Below, in pieces: positions 10,007 through 22,574 of a DNA stretch of 64,000 nt (its first letter is position 1; the number at the start of each line of letters is the position of its first letter). Origin of the DNA: Pseudomonas veronii (GTDB taxonomy: Bacteria; Pseudomonadota; Gammaproteobacteria; Pseudomonadales; Pseudomonadaceae); contig NZ_JYLL01000007.1 in assembly GCF_001439695.1 (NCBI RefSeq), positions 124,001-188,000 of the forward strand. Reading direction: 5' to 3'. Position numbers and translations under genes: made by a program. The notes below the pieces were generated by a model, which worked only from the letters and a program-made list of their open reading frames with translations, had not been told where the DNA came from and made no database searches.

Positions 10007-11303
10007 ATGCGCGTGATGAAGTGGAGCATGATCGCCCTGGCTGTTTCAGCAGGCACCTCGCAGTTCGCAATGGCGTCTGCCCAAGACGATGCCAAGGGCT
10101 TCGTTGAAGACAGCACTTTCAGTATCAATACCCGTGCGCTGTATTTCAGCCGCGACAAACGCAACAATGACTCCGGCCAAAGCCGCAGCGAAGAAACCGG
10201 TCTTGGTTTCAACGGTCTGTACCAATCGGGCTTCACCCAAGGCACCATCGGTGTCGGCGTCGACGCCATCGGCCTGCTGGGCCTCAAGCTCGATAGCGGC
10301 AAGGGCCGTGCTGGCACTGGTCTGTTCCCAACAGGTTCGGATGGTCGTTCGCAAGACGATTATTCTAAAGGCGGCGCGGCGGTCAAATTCCGTCTCTCCA
10401 ATACCGTGTTGAAGATCGGCGATCAGTACACGACCGCACCGGTATTCGCTTCCGACGATAGCCGCTTGCTGCCTGAGTTGCCGCAAGGTGTCTCGATCAC
10501 CAGCAACGAGATCAAAGACCTGAAGCTCGAAGCCGGTCACTTCACCTCGAGCGTTGCACAAGCTCAAACCTACAAAGACAGTATTACCGACTTTCCTGGC
10601 AACCACGTAGGCCTCAAGGAAGCTAACTTCGTCGGTGGTGTCTACGCGTGGACCCCAGAGTTCACTACCAGCCTCTACTACTCGAAAGTAGAAGACTACT
10701 GGAAGAAACTTTACGCCAACGTGAACTGGACCCATGCGCTGAGCGCTGATCAGTCCCTGGCCGTAGACTTCAACATCTACAGCACCAAAAGCGACGGTGC
10801 CGGTCTGCAACGCGCAGAAAAAGACGACACCACCAAACTGGATAACCGTGCCTACAGCCTGCAAGGCGCTTACACCTACCAGGCTCACACCTTTACCCTC
10901 GCTTACCAGAAAGTTAGCGGTGACGGTGACTACGGTTACGGCATAGATGGCGGCGGCACGGTTTTCCTGGCCAACTCCATCGCCCGTTCCGACTTCAACG
11001 CTGAAGACGAGAAATCCTGGCAAGCTCGCTACGACCTGAACATGGCCACCTTCGGCGTGCCAGGCCTGAGCTTCATGACTCGTTACGTCAACGGTAGCGG
11101 CGCCAACACTGGCACCACGTCGAACGGCAAAGAGTGGGAACGCGACATCGAAGCCAAGTACGTGATCCAGAGCGGCCCAGCGAAAGACCTGAGCCTTGCG
11201 TGTACGCCAAGCGACTTATCGCTCGTCTGACGGCGTGTACTACGGTTCGTCGTCGATCGACGAACTGCGTCTGATCGCGCAATACCCGCTGAACATCTTG
11301 TAA
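10007..11303 (+). pseudogene. OprD-family outer membrane porin, frameshifted near the 3' end
   Basis: Eighteen-stranded OprD/Occ-type porin for uptake of small molecules. A signal peptide (about residues 1-25, ending AMASA) is followed by family-typical segments: YQSGFTQGTIGVGVDAIGLLGLKLD, DDYSKGGAAVKFRLS, LEAGHFTS, SLAVDFNIYST, HTFTLAYQKVSGDGDYGYG and EKSWQARYDLN. The frame stays open until the stop at 11228-11230, but an extra T at 11196-11197 (AGCCTTGCG instead of AGCCTGCG) shifts it. Removing that base restores 34 more codons to the TAA at 11301-11303, ending in QYPLNIL, the normal OprD-type C-terminus, for a 431-residue protein. The shifted version loses the last strands needed for barrel closure. 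It stands at the position I recall for oprD in P. aeruginosa, but its loops look closer to other members of the family. Confidence 0.85.
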
Positions 11304-11350
11304 TTGCCAGTTCGATTACAACGATGACTTAAGGCTTCGGCCTTAAATTA

Positions 11351-11388
11351 AAAGCCGCTCCCCTGCATGCAAGGGAGCGGCTTTTTTA
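11351..11388 (+). terminator. Intrinsic terminator after the porin gene
   Basis: The stem AAGCCGCTCCC / GGGAGCGGCTT is followed by a T-run, about 50 bases after the restored porin stop codon. Its position fits the full-length porin frame. Confidence 0.9.
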
Positions 11389-11494
11389 TTGCAGTATTAT
11401 TTCATCAGCAAAATAACTAGCAAGCTAACTAACGAGATTGACGCGCCCGCACTAAACCTGACCTTTCAGCCAAGTTGAGTGCCAGTGTTTCCCA

Positions 11495-12337
11495 TTACTT
11501 CGCCGCTGTTTCCTGCATCACCCGAATAACCCGCTGCGGAAATGGAATATCGATCCCCGCCGCTTTCAAGCGATCACGCGCCAGTTCATTGAACATGAAC
11601 ATCACGTCCCAATAATCCGCCGTCTTGGTCCAGCACCGCAAAGACACTGTGATCGAACTGTCGCCCAAGGTCGAAACCACGGCCACTGCCGCCGGGTCAG
11701 CCAATACACGCGGGTCTTTTGCCAGTTCCAGCAACACTTCGCGGGCTTTCTGCAGGTCGGCCTCGTAGTCCACCCCCACATCAAACACCACCTTGCGGGT
11801 AGGCTGACGGTTGGTGTTGGTGATGATGCCGTTGGAGAGGATGCCGTTCGGCACGATCACGGTCTTGTTGTCGCCGGTGCGCAGCACGGTGTGGAAGATC
11901 TGGATGCTGTCGACGGTACCGGACGTACCTTGGGCTTCGATCCAGTCGCCGATGCGGAACGGGCGGAACAACAGAATCAGCACGCCGCCGGCGAAGTTGG
12001 CCAGGCTGCCCTGCAAGGCCAGGCCGATGGCCAGGGTCGCGGCACCGATGGCGGCGACGAACGAGGTGGTTTCCACGCCGATCATCGAGGCCACGCTGAC
12101 GATCAGCATGACCTTCAGCACGATGTTCGCCAGGCTGGTGATGAAGTGCTGCAGCGCCAGGTCCGCGTTACGGATGGCCAGCAAACGCCCCACTCTGTGG
12201 GTCAGGCGGTTGATCAGCCACCAGCCGATGGCCAGGGTAATCACGGCCAGCAATACCCGGCTGCCGTATTCCATGATCATCGGGATCCACGACTGGGAGG
12301 TCTTGATCAGGTGATCCACTTCAGCGTTCAAATCCAT
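11495..12337 (-). CDS. mscS: Small-conductance mechanosensitive channel MscS family
   Basis: 280-residue channel matching E. coli MscS in length and layout: three membrane helices (about 28-50, 70-92, 95-128), the Gly/Ala-rich pore helix GAATLAIGLALQGSLANFAGGVLIL, then the beta domain FRIGDWIEAQGTSGTVDSIQIFHTVLRTGDNKTVIVPNG and a C-terminal cytoplasmic domain. It opens on membrane tension to release solutes during hypo-osmotic shock. The gene lies downstream of yajQ on the same strand with a hairpin between them. Confidence 0.94.
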   Translation of the reverse strand: MDLNAEVDHLIKTSQSWIPMIMEYGSRVLLAVITLAIGWWLINRLTHRVGRLLAIRNADLALQHFITSLANIVLKVMLIVSVASMIGVETTSFVAAIGAATLAIGLALQGSLANFAGGVLILLFRPFRIGDWIEAQGTSGTVDSIQIFHTVLRTGDNKTVIVPNGILSNGIITNTNRQPTRKVVFDVGVDYEADLQKAREVLLELAKDPRVLADPAAVAVVSTLGDSSITVSLRCWTKTADYWDVMFMFNELARDRLKAAGIDIPFPQRVIRVMQETAAK

Positions 12338-12389
12338 CTACATTCTCCTGTTTGCCGGATGTACGGCGTTTTTTGTGCCCACTAACGCA

Positions 12390-12411
12390 ATTGAGCCCCG
12401 AAGGGCTCAAT
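12390..12411 (-). terminator. UUCG-loop hairpin between yajQ and mscS
   Basis: On the minus strand ATTGAGCCC-TTCG-GGGCTCAAT is a perfect nine-pair stem with a UUCG tetraloop. No T-run follows, so it may be a weak terminator or an mRNA-stabilising hairpin at the end of the yajQ transcript. Confidence 0.5.
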
Positions 12412-12472
12412 GGCAGGCGCAGGTTCTGGGGCGTGGGACGTCAAAAACGGCCGCAGGTTCCCCAAAGTGCCA

Positions 12473-12958
12473 TCAGTCGCGGAAGTTATTGAACTGCAGC
12501 GGCATCTCGAAGGTCTTGGCGCGCAGGGCAGCGATGGCCTCTTGCAGGTCGTCACGTTTCTTGCCGGTGACGCGCACCTGCTCACCCTGGATGGCGGCCT
12601 GGACTTTCAGCTTGGCGTCCTTGATATGCGCCACGATCTTCTTCGCCAGTTCCTTGTCGATGCCTTCCTTGAGGACGGCTTCCTGCTTCATCAGCTTGCC
12701 GGACGCGTAGGCGTCCTTGACTTCAAGGCACTGCACGTCGATCTTGCGCTTGACCAGGGCGAGCTTGAGGATCTCGATCATCGCTTCCAGCTGGAAATCG
12801 GCTTCAGCGGTCAGGTTGACGGTCAGTTCCTTTTCCTTGAATTCGAAACTGCCCTTGCCTTTCAAGTCATAGCGACGGTCCAGTTCCTTGACGGCGTTCT
12901 CGACGGCGTTGGTGACTTCGTGTTTGTCCAGTTCGGATACCACGTCGAACGAAGGCAT
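12473..12958 (-). CDS. yajQ: YajQ family cyclic di-GMP-binding protein
   Basis: 161-residue member of the YajQ/UPF0234 family. It begins [34 protein letters not shown] and continues with [20 protein letters not shown], both conserved. The fold consists of two RNP-like domains. Relatives in Xanthomonas and Pseudomonas bind cyclic di-GMP and act as transcriptional co-regulators; earlier work described nucleotide and tRNA binding, so the precise role here is inferred. Confidence 0.94.
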   Translation of the reverse strand: MPSFDVVSELDKHEVTNAVENAVKELDRRYDLKGKGSFEFKEKELTVNLTAEADFQLEAMIEILKLALVKRKIDVQCLEVKDAYASGKLMKQEAVLKEGIDKELAKKIVAHIKDAKLKVQAAIQGEQVRVTGKKRDDLQEAIAALRAKTFEMPLQFNNFRD

Positions 12959-12976
12959 GTCATTTCTCCAATATAA

Positions 12977-13999
<1,023 letters not shown>

Positions 14000-14033
14000 G
14001 GCACGCGCTACCCTGCCCACTCGTCTATTACCT

Positions 14034-16082
14034 GTGAAACCCCTGATGCCACTGCGCCAGCGTCTTGAAAACCTACCGGTAGGGCAGAAACTGCTGGCCG
14101 CCCTGCTGGTGCTGCTGACCACTGTGTTACTGGTGGCCAACCTGACTTTTATCAGCGCCGCTTACTGGATCTCCCAGGAGAGCATGGCGCCCCAGGCGCT
14201 GCAGGCGATTGGCCGGCTGGTGTCCAACCCGGCGCTTGCCGCCGAAGCCCTTGAGTCTCCGGCCAAGGCCGACGCCCTGCTCAATGAGCTGACCAGCTAT
14301 TCGCCGCTGCGCGCAGCCGCGTTGTACGACGCCGAGGGCAACCGCCTGGCGCAGATGCAACACGGCGACCGCCTGCACCTGCCGGGCAACTACCGGGATA
14401 TCGAAGCCTGGCGCCTCACCGAATTTCGCAGTAACCAAGTCATCACCCTGCCCCGCCCCGGCCAGCCTTCCGGGCATTTGTTGCTGGTGGCCAGCAGTGA
14501 GCTACCGGTGGCGTTCTATACCGGCACACTGACGGCGAGCCTGGGCATCCTGATTTTCAGCGTACTGCTGTGGCTGGTCATCGCCCGGCAGATCAAACGC
14601 CTGATCACCCGGCCGATCCATGAGCTGGAAGAGCTGTCGCGCCAGGTCACCCGCGAAGAGAACTACGCCCTGCGCGCCGGCCGTGGCAACCATGACGAGA
14701 TCGGCAGCCTGGCCGAAGCCTTCAACACCATGCTGTCGCGCATTGAGGCCCGCGAGCAGCAGCTCAAGCGCGCGCGCGATGAGTCCCAGGCGGCTTACGA
14801 CCAGGCACAGGGCCTGGCCGAAGAAACCCGCCATACCAACCGCAAGCTGGAGCTGGAAGTCCAGGTGCGCAGCAAGATCGAGAAAAAACTCACCGGCTTC
14901 CAGAACTATCTCAACAGCATCATCGACTCGATGCCCTCGGCGCTGATCGCCCTGGATGAACAGCTCTATGTCACCCAGTGGAACCAGGAAGCCACCGCAC
15001 TTTCCGGCACGCGCCTGGATGAAGCGCTGAACCAGCCGATCTACCTCGCTTTCCAACCGCTCAAACCCTATCTGCCGCAGATCAAGGCCACGGTCGAGCA
15101 ACACACGGTGGAGCGCATCGAGCGTGTCACCTGGGTCAAGGACGATGAATCCAAGCATTACGCCCTGACGTTCTATCCGCTGATGGGCGGCGCCGGGCGC
15201 GGTGTGGTGATCCGGATCGATGACATCACCCAGCGCCTGTCCCTGGAAGAAATGATGGTGCAGTCGGAAAAGATGCTCTCCGTCGGCGGCCTTGCTGCGG
15301 GTATGGCGCATGAAATCAACAACCCGCTGGGGGCGATCCTGCATAACGTGCAGAACATCCGCCGCCGGCTGTCCCCCGACCTGCCCAAGAACCTGGAACA
15401 CGCCGAACAAGTGGGCATCGAACTGCAGACGGTCAACCGTTACCTGCAAAGCCGCGAAGTCCCACAATTGCTCGACGGTATCCAGCAGGCCGGCGCGCGG
15501 GCGGCGAAAATCGTCACCCACATGCTCAGTTTCAGCCGGCGCAGCAATCGGCAGATGGCACCGTGTGATTTGCCGGCGCTGATCGACCAGGCGGTGGAAA
15601 TCGCCGGCAACGACTTTGACCTGGCGATCGGCTTCGACTTCAAGGGCCAGGCGATCATCCGCCAGTTCGACCCGCAGCTCGGCCCGGTGCCCGGCACCGC
15701 CAACGAGTTGGAACAGGTGCTGCTCAACCTGCTGAAAAACGCGGCGCAGGCCATTCACCAGCGCGAAGACGACCGCGAGCCGGGGCGCATCATCCTGCGC
15801 ACCCGCCTCAACCCGCCCTGGGCGGAGATCCAGGTCGAAGACAACGGCATCGGCATGAGCGAGAACGTGCGCAAACGCACCTTCGAGCCATTCTTCACCA
15901 CCAAGGAAATCGGCCAGGGCACCGGGCTGGGGTTGTCGGTGTCGTACTTCATCATCACCAATAACCACAAAGGGCAGATGGAAGTGCATTCCACCCTGGG
16001 CCAAGGCACCTGCTTCACGTTGCGCCTGCCCCTGGCCGGCAGCCAATTGTCCCCCGCTGAACTTACCCAACTGGAGCACTGA
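14034..16082 (+). CDS. Membrane sensor histidine kinase (HAMP-PAS-HisKA-HATPase)
   Basis: About 682 residues. A first membrane helix (about 18-42) is followed by a periplasmic sensor region, a second helix (about 163-185), a HAMP domain (RQIKRLITRPIHELEELSRQV...), a coiled coil, a PAS domain (FQNYLNSIIDSMPSALIALDEQLYVTQWN), then the H-box AAGMAHEINNPLG with His426, and a C-terminal ATPase domain with N, G1 and G2 boxes (NLLKNAAQAI, DNGIGM, GTGLGLS). No response regulator is adjacent, so it is an orphan kinase here. By gene order it matches P. aeruginosa PA4398, a kinase I recall being linked to swarming and biofilm. The GTG start is uncertain; an ATG four codons on is also possible. Confidence 0.85.
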   Translation: MKPLMPLRQRLENLPVGQKLLAALLVLLTTVLLVANLTFISAAYWISQESMAPQALQAIGRLVSNPALAAEALESPAKADALLNELTSYSPLRAAALYDAEGNRLAQMQHGDRLHLPGNYRDIEAWRLTEFRSNQVITLPRPGQPSGHLLLVASSELPVAFYTGTLTASLGILIFSVLLWLVIARQIKRLITRPIHELEELSRQVTREENYALRAGRGNHDEIGSLAEAFNTMLSRIEAREQQLKRARDESQAAYDQAQGLAEETRHTNRKLELEVQVRSKIEKKLTGFQNYLNSIIDSMPSALIALDEQLYVTQWNQEATALSGTRLDEALNQPIYLAFQPLKPYLPQIKATVEQHTVERIERVTWVKDDESKHYALTFYPLMGGAGRGVVIRIDDITQRLSLEEMMVQSEKMLSVGGLAAGMAHEINNPLGAILHNVQNIRRRLSPDLPKNLEHAEQVGIELQTVNRYLQSREVPQLLDGIQQAGARAAKIVTHMLSFSRRSNRQMAPCDLPALIDQAVEIAGNDFDLAIGFDFKGQAIIRQFDPQLGPVPGTANELEQVLLNLLKNAAQAIHQREDDREPGRIILRTRLNPPWAEIQVEDNGIGMSENVRKRTFEPFFTTKEIGQGTGLGLSVSYFIITNNHKGQMEVHSTLGQGTCFTLRLPLAGSQLSPAELTQLEH

Positions 16083-16084
16083 TC

Positions 16085-16663
16085 ATGGGCTTTCGCCTGT
16101 CGAAGATTTACACCCGTACCGGCGACCAGGGTGAAACCGGGCTCGGCGACGGTCGCCGCGTGCCCAAGGACCACCCGCGGGTGGAAGCCATCGGCGAAGT
16201 CGACACGTTGAACAGTCAGTTGGGCTTGCTGCTGGCCGGCCTTGAAGAGCAAAGCGGCAAGCATCCGCACCTGAAGGACGTGATCGAAGTGCTGACGCCT
16301 TGCCAGCATCGTCTGTTCGACCTCGGCGGCGAGCTGGCGATGCCGGTGTACAAAGCGCTGAACGCCGCGGAGGTGAATCGGCTGGAGGCAGCGATTGATC
16401 GCTGGAACGAAGAGGTCGGGGCGCTGGAGAACTTCATCTTGCCCGGTGGCTCAGCGCTGATCGCCCAGGCCCACGTGTGCCGCAGCGCAGCACGCAGTGC
16501 CGAGCGCCGCTGTCAGCACCTGAATGCGGTTGAACCGTTGGAGGGGGTGGCTTTGGCGTATATCAACCGGCTGTCGGATTTGCTGTTTGTGGCGGCGCGG
16601 GTAATTGCCAAGCGCCAGGGTGTGGCGGAGATTTTGTGGCAGGCGGCGGCCAAACCCCACTGA
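16085..16663 (+). CDS. PduO-type cob(I)yrinic acid a,c-diamide adenosyltransferase
   Basis: ATP:cob(I)alamin adenosyltransferase of 192 residues, making adenosylcobalamin from corrinoid and ATP. The N-terminal ATP loop is YTRTGDQGETGLGDGRRV, followed by EAIGEVDTLNSQLGL and the C-terminal signature ARSAERRCQHLN and YINRLSDLLFVAARV. The start lies two bases after the stop of the histidine kinase, so the two are likely co-transcribed although no functional link is evident. Confidence 0.92.
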   Translation: MGFRLSKIYTRTGDQGETGLGDGRRVPKDHPRVEAIGEVDTLNSQLGLLLAGLEEQSGKHPHLKDVIEVLTPCQHRLFDLGGELAMPVYKALNAAEVNRLEAAIDRWNEEVGALENFILPGGSALIAQAHVCRSAARSAERRCQHLNAVEPLEGVALAYINRLSDLLFVAARVIAKRQGVAEILWQAAAKPH

Positions 16664-16686
16664 TTATCAGGTGTCTGGTCTGGCGC

Positions 16687-16760
16687 CATCGCGGGCAAGC
16701 CCACTCCCACATTGGAAGGTGTTCACAAATCCAAATGTGGGAGTGGGCTTGCCCGCGATG
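16687..16760. repeat. REPIN-type inverted repeat (GCGGGCAAGCCCACTCCCACA family)
   Basis: Perfect complementary arms CATCGCGGGCAAGCCCACTC.. (16687-16713) and its complement ending at 16760, separated by about 20 bases. This is a different sequence group from the GGGGGCTTGCTCCC elements elsewhere in the window. It sits in the short convergent gap between the adenosyltransferase and the Nudix gene. Confidence 0.85.
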
Positions 16761-16778
16761 AGGCCAACAAACGCTAGA

Positions 16779-17723
16779 TCAATCTTGCGGCCAGAACGCC
16801 CGAATCCCTGCCACACCTTGAGCGCCGGCATCCCATGCCTGCTCGCGCTCAGCAGGCCCAACGCCACCCAACAGATACACCGGCTTGCTGAACCCGCGGA
16901 TCAGCTCTGCCGCCTGTTCCCAACCCAACGGTTGGGCATCGGGATGGGTCTGGGTCGGCTGCACCGGCGACAGCGTGACAAAATCCACGTCCATCAATTC
17001 CGCCAGCGCCAGTTCCTCGGCGTTATGGCAAGACGCCGCCAACCAGCGATCCTTCGGCAGCGGTCGGCCCTTGCTTGCGTATTTGCGCAGTTGCGCCGAG
17101 GTCATGTGCCAACCGGCCGCAGGAAAATCCCCCAGCCATTCGAACGGGCCCTTGAGCATCAGTTGCGCCTTGCCGGCACACAGGCCCACGGCGTCTACCG
17201 CCAGGTCACGGTACTTGGGGTCGTAACCGTTAGGGGCGCGCAGTTGCACCAGCTTGATGCCGCCCGCGATGGCTTTCTGGATACCGCGCAACAGCGGCGC
17301 GGTTTCCAGCTCGCCCGGTGTGATCAGGTAGTCGCCGGGCAACCGTGCGGCGGCAACGATCGGCGCATTGGCCGCTGGGAACTCATAGTTGAGCAGGTCA
17401 CGCGCCGCGACCCATTCAAGGGGTTGACCTTCGGCGCCGTGTGGCTCGCCGGTAAAGGCCGAGACTTCCCAGACATCCAGCAACACCTGCTTATCCGGGT
17501 AATCATGCTGCACCTTGATCAACGGTCGCGCCGTGGTGACCTGGATGCCCAGCTCTTCCTGCAACTCGCGGGACAGCGCCGTGGCGACCGACTCGTCGGC
17601 CTCCACCTTGCCGCCGGGAAACTCCCAGAGGCCGCCCTGATGCTGGGTATCGGCACGGCGCGCCAGCAGGATTCTGCCGTCGACGCCGCGGATCACCGCT
17701 GCTGCTACATGCACTCGTTTCAC
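16779..17723 (-). CDS. Nudix hydrolase (MutT) fused to a thiamine-phosphate-synthase-like domain
   Basis: 314-residue two-domain protein. Residues 1-130 form a MutT-type Nudix hydrolase with a complete Nudix box, GGKVEADESVATALSRELQEELGI, and the WEFPGGK lead-in; this domain likely removes oxidised dGTP. Residues 140-310 resemble thiamine phosphate synthase (ThiE/TenI TIM barrel: GIKLVQLRAP, GWHMTSAQL, DFVTLSPVQPT, PVYLLGGV), but canonical thiamine-binding residues are not all evident. The fusion is common in pseudomonads. The start is a GTG (17721-17723), giving MKRVHVAAAVI. It lies about 20 bases downstream of argJ. Confidence 0.9.
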   Translation of the reverse strand: MKRVHVAAAVIRGVDGRILLARRADTQHQGGLWEFPGGKVEADESVATALSRELQEELGIQVTTARPLIKVQHDYPDKQVLLDVWEVSAFTGEPHGAEGQPLEWVAARDLLNYEFPAANAPIVAAARLPGDYLITPGELETAPLLRGIQKAIAGGIKLVQLRAPNGYDPKYRDLAVDAVGLCAGKAQLMLKGPFEWLGDFPAAGWHMTSAQLRKYASKGRPLPKDRWLAASCHNAEELALAELMDVDFVTLSPVQPTQTHPDAQPLGWEQAAELIRGFSKPVYLLGGVGPAEREQAWDAGAQGVAGIRAFWPQD

Positions 17724-17742
17724 CGCGTTTATCCTCCGGGCT

Positions 17743-18960
17743 TCAGGTACGGTATTCCGCGTTGATCTTCACGTACTCGTGGGACAGGTCCGTGGTCCAG
17801 ATGGTTTCGCTGCACTCGCCGCGACCCAGCTCGATGCGGATGGTGATTTCTTCCTGCTGCATCACCGCCGAACCCTGGGCTTCGGTGTAGCTCTCGGCGC
17901 GGGCGCCACGGCTGGCGATGCACACGTCACCGAGGAACACGTCGATCTTGCTCACGTCCAGGTCCGGCACGCCGGCACGGCCGACGGCGGCGAGGATACG
18001 GCCCCAGTTCGGGTCGGAGGCGAACAACGCGGTCTTGATCAGCGGCGAGTGCGCCACGGTGTAACCGACATCCAGGCATTCCTGGTGGTTGCCGCCGCCG
18101 TTGACTTCAACCGTGACGAACTTGGTGGCGCCCTCGCCGTCACGCACGATGGCCTGGGCCACATCCATGCACACTTCGAACACCGCTTGCTTCAACGCGG
18201 CGAACAGCGGGCCGCTGGTGGAGGTGATTTCGGGCAGGTTGGCCTGGCCGGTAGCGATCAGCATGCAGCAATCGTTGGTGGAGGTGTCGCCGTCAATGGT
18301 GATGCGGTTGAACGACTTGTTGGCGCCGTCCAGCATCAAGCGCTGCAGCACGTCGCGGGAGACTTTGGCGTCGGTGGCGATGTAGCCAAGCATGGTGGCC
18401 ATGTTCGGGCGGATCATGCCCGCGCCCTTGCTGATGCCAGTGACGGTGATGGTCACGCCGTCATGCACAAACTGACGGCTCGCGCCCTTGGGCAAGGTGT
18501 CGGTGGTCATGATGCCAGTGGCGGCGGCCGCCCAGTTATCCACAGACAGGTCATCCAGCGCGGCTTGCAGGGCGCCTTCGATTTTTTCCACCGGCAGCGG
18601 CTCACCGATCACTCCAGTGGAGTACGGCAGCACCTGGCTGGCGTCGACGCCGGCCAGTTGTGCCAGTTTGGCGCAGGTCCGCGCGGCGGCGACCAGGCCA
18701 GGCTCGCCGGTGCCGGCGTTGGCATTGCCGGTGTTGGTCAGCAGGTAACGAATCGGACCGGCCACGCGCTGCTTGGCCAGGATCACCGGCGCGGCGCAGA
18801 AGGCGTTGAGGGTGAACACACCGGCGACGGTCGAGCCTTCAGCACAGCGCATCACCACGACATCCTTGCGCCCCGGGCGTTTGATGCCGGCCGAAGCGAT
18901 ACCGAGTTCAAAACCGGCAACCGGGTGCAATGTGGGCAAAGGACCAAGACCAACAGCCAT
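17743..18960 (-). CDS. argJ: Bifunctional ornithine acetyltransferase / N-acetylglutamate synthase
   Basis: ArgJ recycles the acetyl group in arginine synthesis, moving it from acetylornithine to glutamate. The 405-residue proenzyme contains the autocleavage site [21 protein letters not shown] (cleavage before the Thr of ATML) with the nucleophile Thr, plus [11 protein letters not shown] and the C-terminal [21 protein letters not shown] stands about seven bases before the ATG. It is between secA (upstream) and the Nudix gene on the minus strand. Confidence 0.96.
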   Translation of the reverse strand: MAVGLGPLPTLHPVAGFELGIASAGIKRPGRKDVVVMRCAEGSTVAGVFTLNAFCAAPVILAKQRVAGPIRYLLTNTGNANAGTGEPGLVAAARTCAKLAQLAGVDASQVLPYSTGVIGEPLPVEKIEGALQAALDDLSVDNWAAAATGIMTTDTLPKGASRQFVHDGVTITVTGISKGAGMIRPNMATMLGYIATDAKVSRDVLQRLMLDGANKSFNRITIDGDTSTNDCCMLIATGQANLPEITSTSGPLFAALKQAVFEVCMDVAQAIVRDGEGATKFVTVEVNGGGNHQECLDVGYTVAHSPLIKTALFASDPNWGRILAAVGRAGVPDLDVSKIDVFLGDVCIASRGARAESYTEAQGSAVMQQEEITIRIELGRGECSETIWTTDLSHEYVKINAEYRT

Positions 18961-19023
18961 GAATGCGCTCCTTAAAAATAGATGATGTCTGTGCCGTCGC
19001 GTTCGACGGTGGGAATTAATGGC

Positions 19024-19056
19024 AAAACGCCGCGACGGCTGATGCCGGTCGCGGCG
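19024..19056 (-). terminator. Intrinsic terminator after secA
   Basis: On the minus strand a long GC stem CGCCGCGACCGGC / GCCGTCGCGGCG, with one bulged base, is followed by TTTTGCC. It lies just after the secA stop and before argJ. Confidence 0.7.
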
Positions 19057-19084
19057 CGGGGTGTTGCAGCGTCAGGCGAAAATC

Positions 19085-21820
<2,736 letters not shown>

Positions 21821-22114
21821 ATCGGCAGGTTCTTCCACACATAGGGATGGAGGGCGCACCGTGAGTGGCCCGAGCGGCCCTCACGGGCGCATGCGAACGC
21901 GCATTCTACCCGGAATCGTGGGTGAGGAAAGTGGCGTTGTTCCCCAATGCAGGCATGAGCCCGTGAGAGGGCCCATTTAAAATAAGGGCTTTTACCGGAA
22001 CTTCAACCCATGGAGTGCATTGATTTCGCAGATAAAGCCCCGCCAATGCATTGCCTGGGGGTCCACAGGCGCTTTCTGCTAAGATGGCGGCTCTGTTACT
22101 TAAGGTGTCTGATC

Positions 22115-22570
22115 ATGGCGTTTCGCCCTCTTACAGCCCGCGCGCCCAGCGTGTTGCTTCGCGAAGCCAAGCCGTTGAAAGCCATCTTCAGCCATGCGCA
22201 ACGCCTGGGCCACCTGCAACGCCTGGTTGAAAGCCAATTGCAACCGGCAGCGCGGGAACATTGCCATGTCGCCTCGTGGCGCGAGGGCAACCTGCTGCTT
22301 ATTGTCACAGACGGCCATTGGGCGACACGCTTGCGCTATCAGCAAAAACGCTTGCAGCGACAATTGATGGCGTTTGATGAGTTTGCCAGCCTGACGCGTA
22401 TCCAATTCAAGGTGCAACCGCCGACCGTTCCGCAAGGCGCGGCGGGGCACACCATGGATTTATCGGCGAATGCGGCCGAAACCATTCAGGCAACGGCCGA
22501 CGGCATCAGCGATCCGGGTTTACGCGCGGCGCTGGAACGCCTCGCCGCGCACGCCAAGCCCAAAGCCTGA
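22115..22570 (+). CDS. dciA: DUF721 protein, likely DciA helicase-loading factor
   Basis: 151-residue DUF721 (UPF0232) protein. The N-terminal domain (about residues 15-105: LKAIFSHAQRLGHLQRLVESQL, HCHVASWREGNLLLIVTDGHWATRLRYQQ) matches the KH-like DUF721 core; the C-terminal part is a flexible tail. In bacteria lacking DnaC, DUF721 proteins (DciA) help load the replicative helicase DnaB, and pseudomonads lack DnaC. The gene is divergent from secA, a neighbourhood I recall as conserved. The ATG at 22115 lacks a strong ribosome site, but the upstream codons are not conserved. Confidence 0.82.
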   Translation: MAFRPLTARAPSVLLREAKPLKAIFSHAQRLGHLQRLVESQLQPAAREHCHVASWREGNLLLIVTDGHWATRLRYQQKRLQRQLMAFDEFASLTRIQFKVQPPTVPQGAAGHTMDLSANAAETIQATADGISDPGLRAALERLAAHAKPKA

Positions 22571-22574
22571 TCGG

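Noticed and set aside
22010..22114. Upstream extension of the DUF721 gene by 35 codons
   Set aside because: The extra residues are Cys/Arg-rich and do not match the family; the internal ATG at 22115 gives the conserved start.
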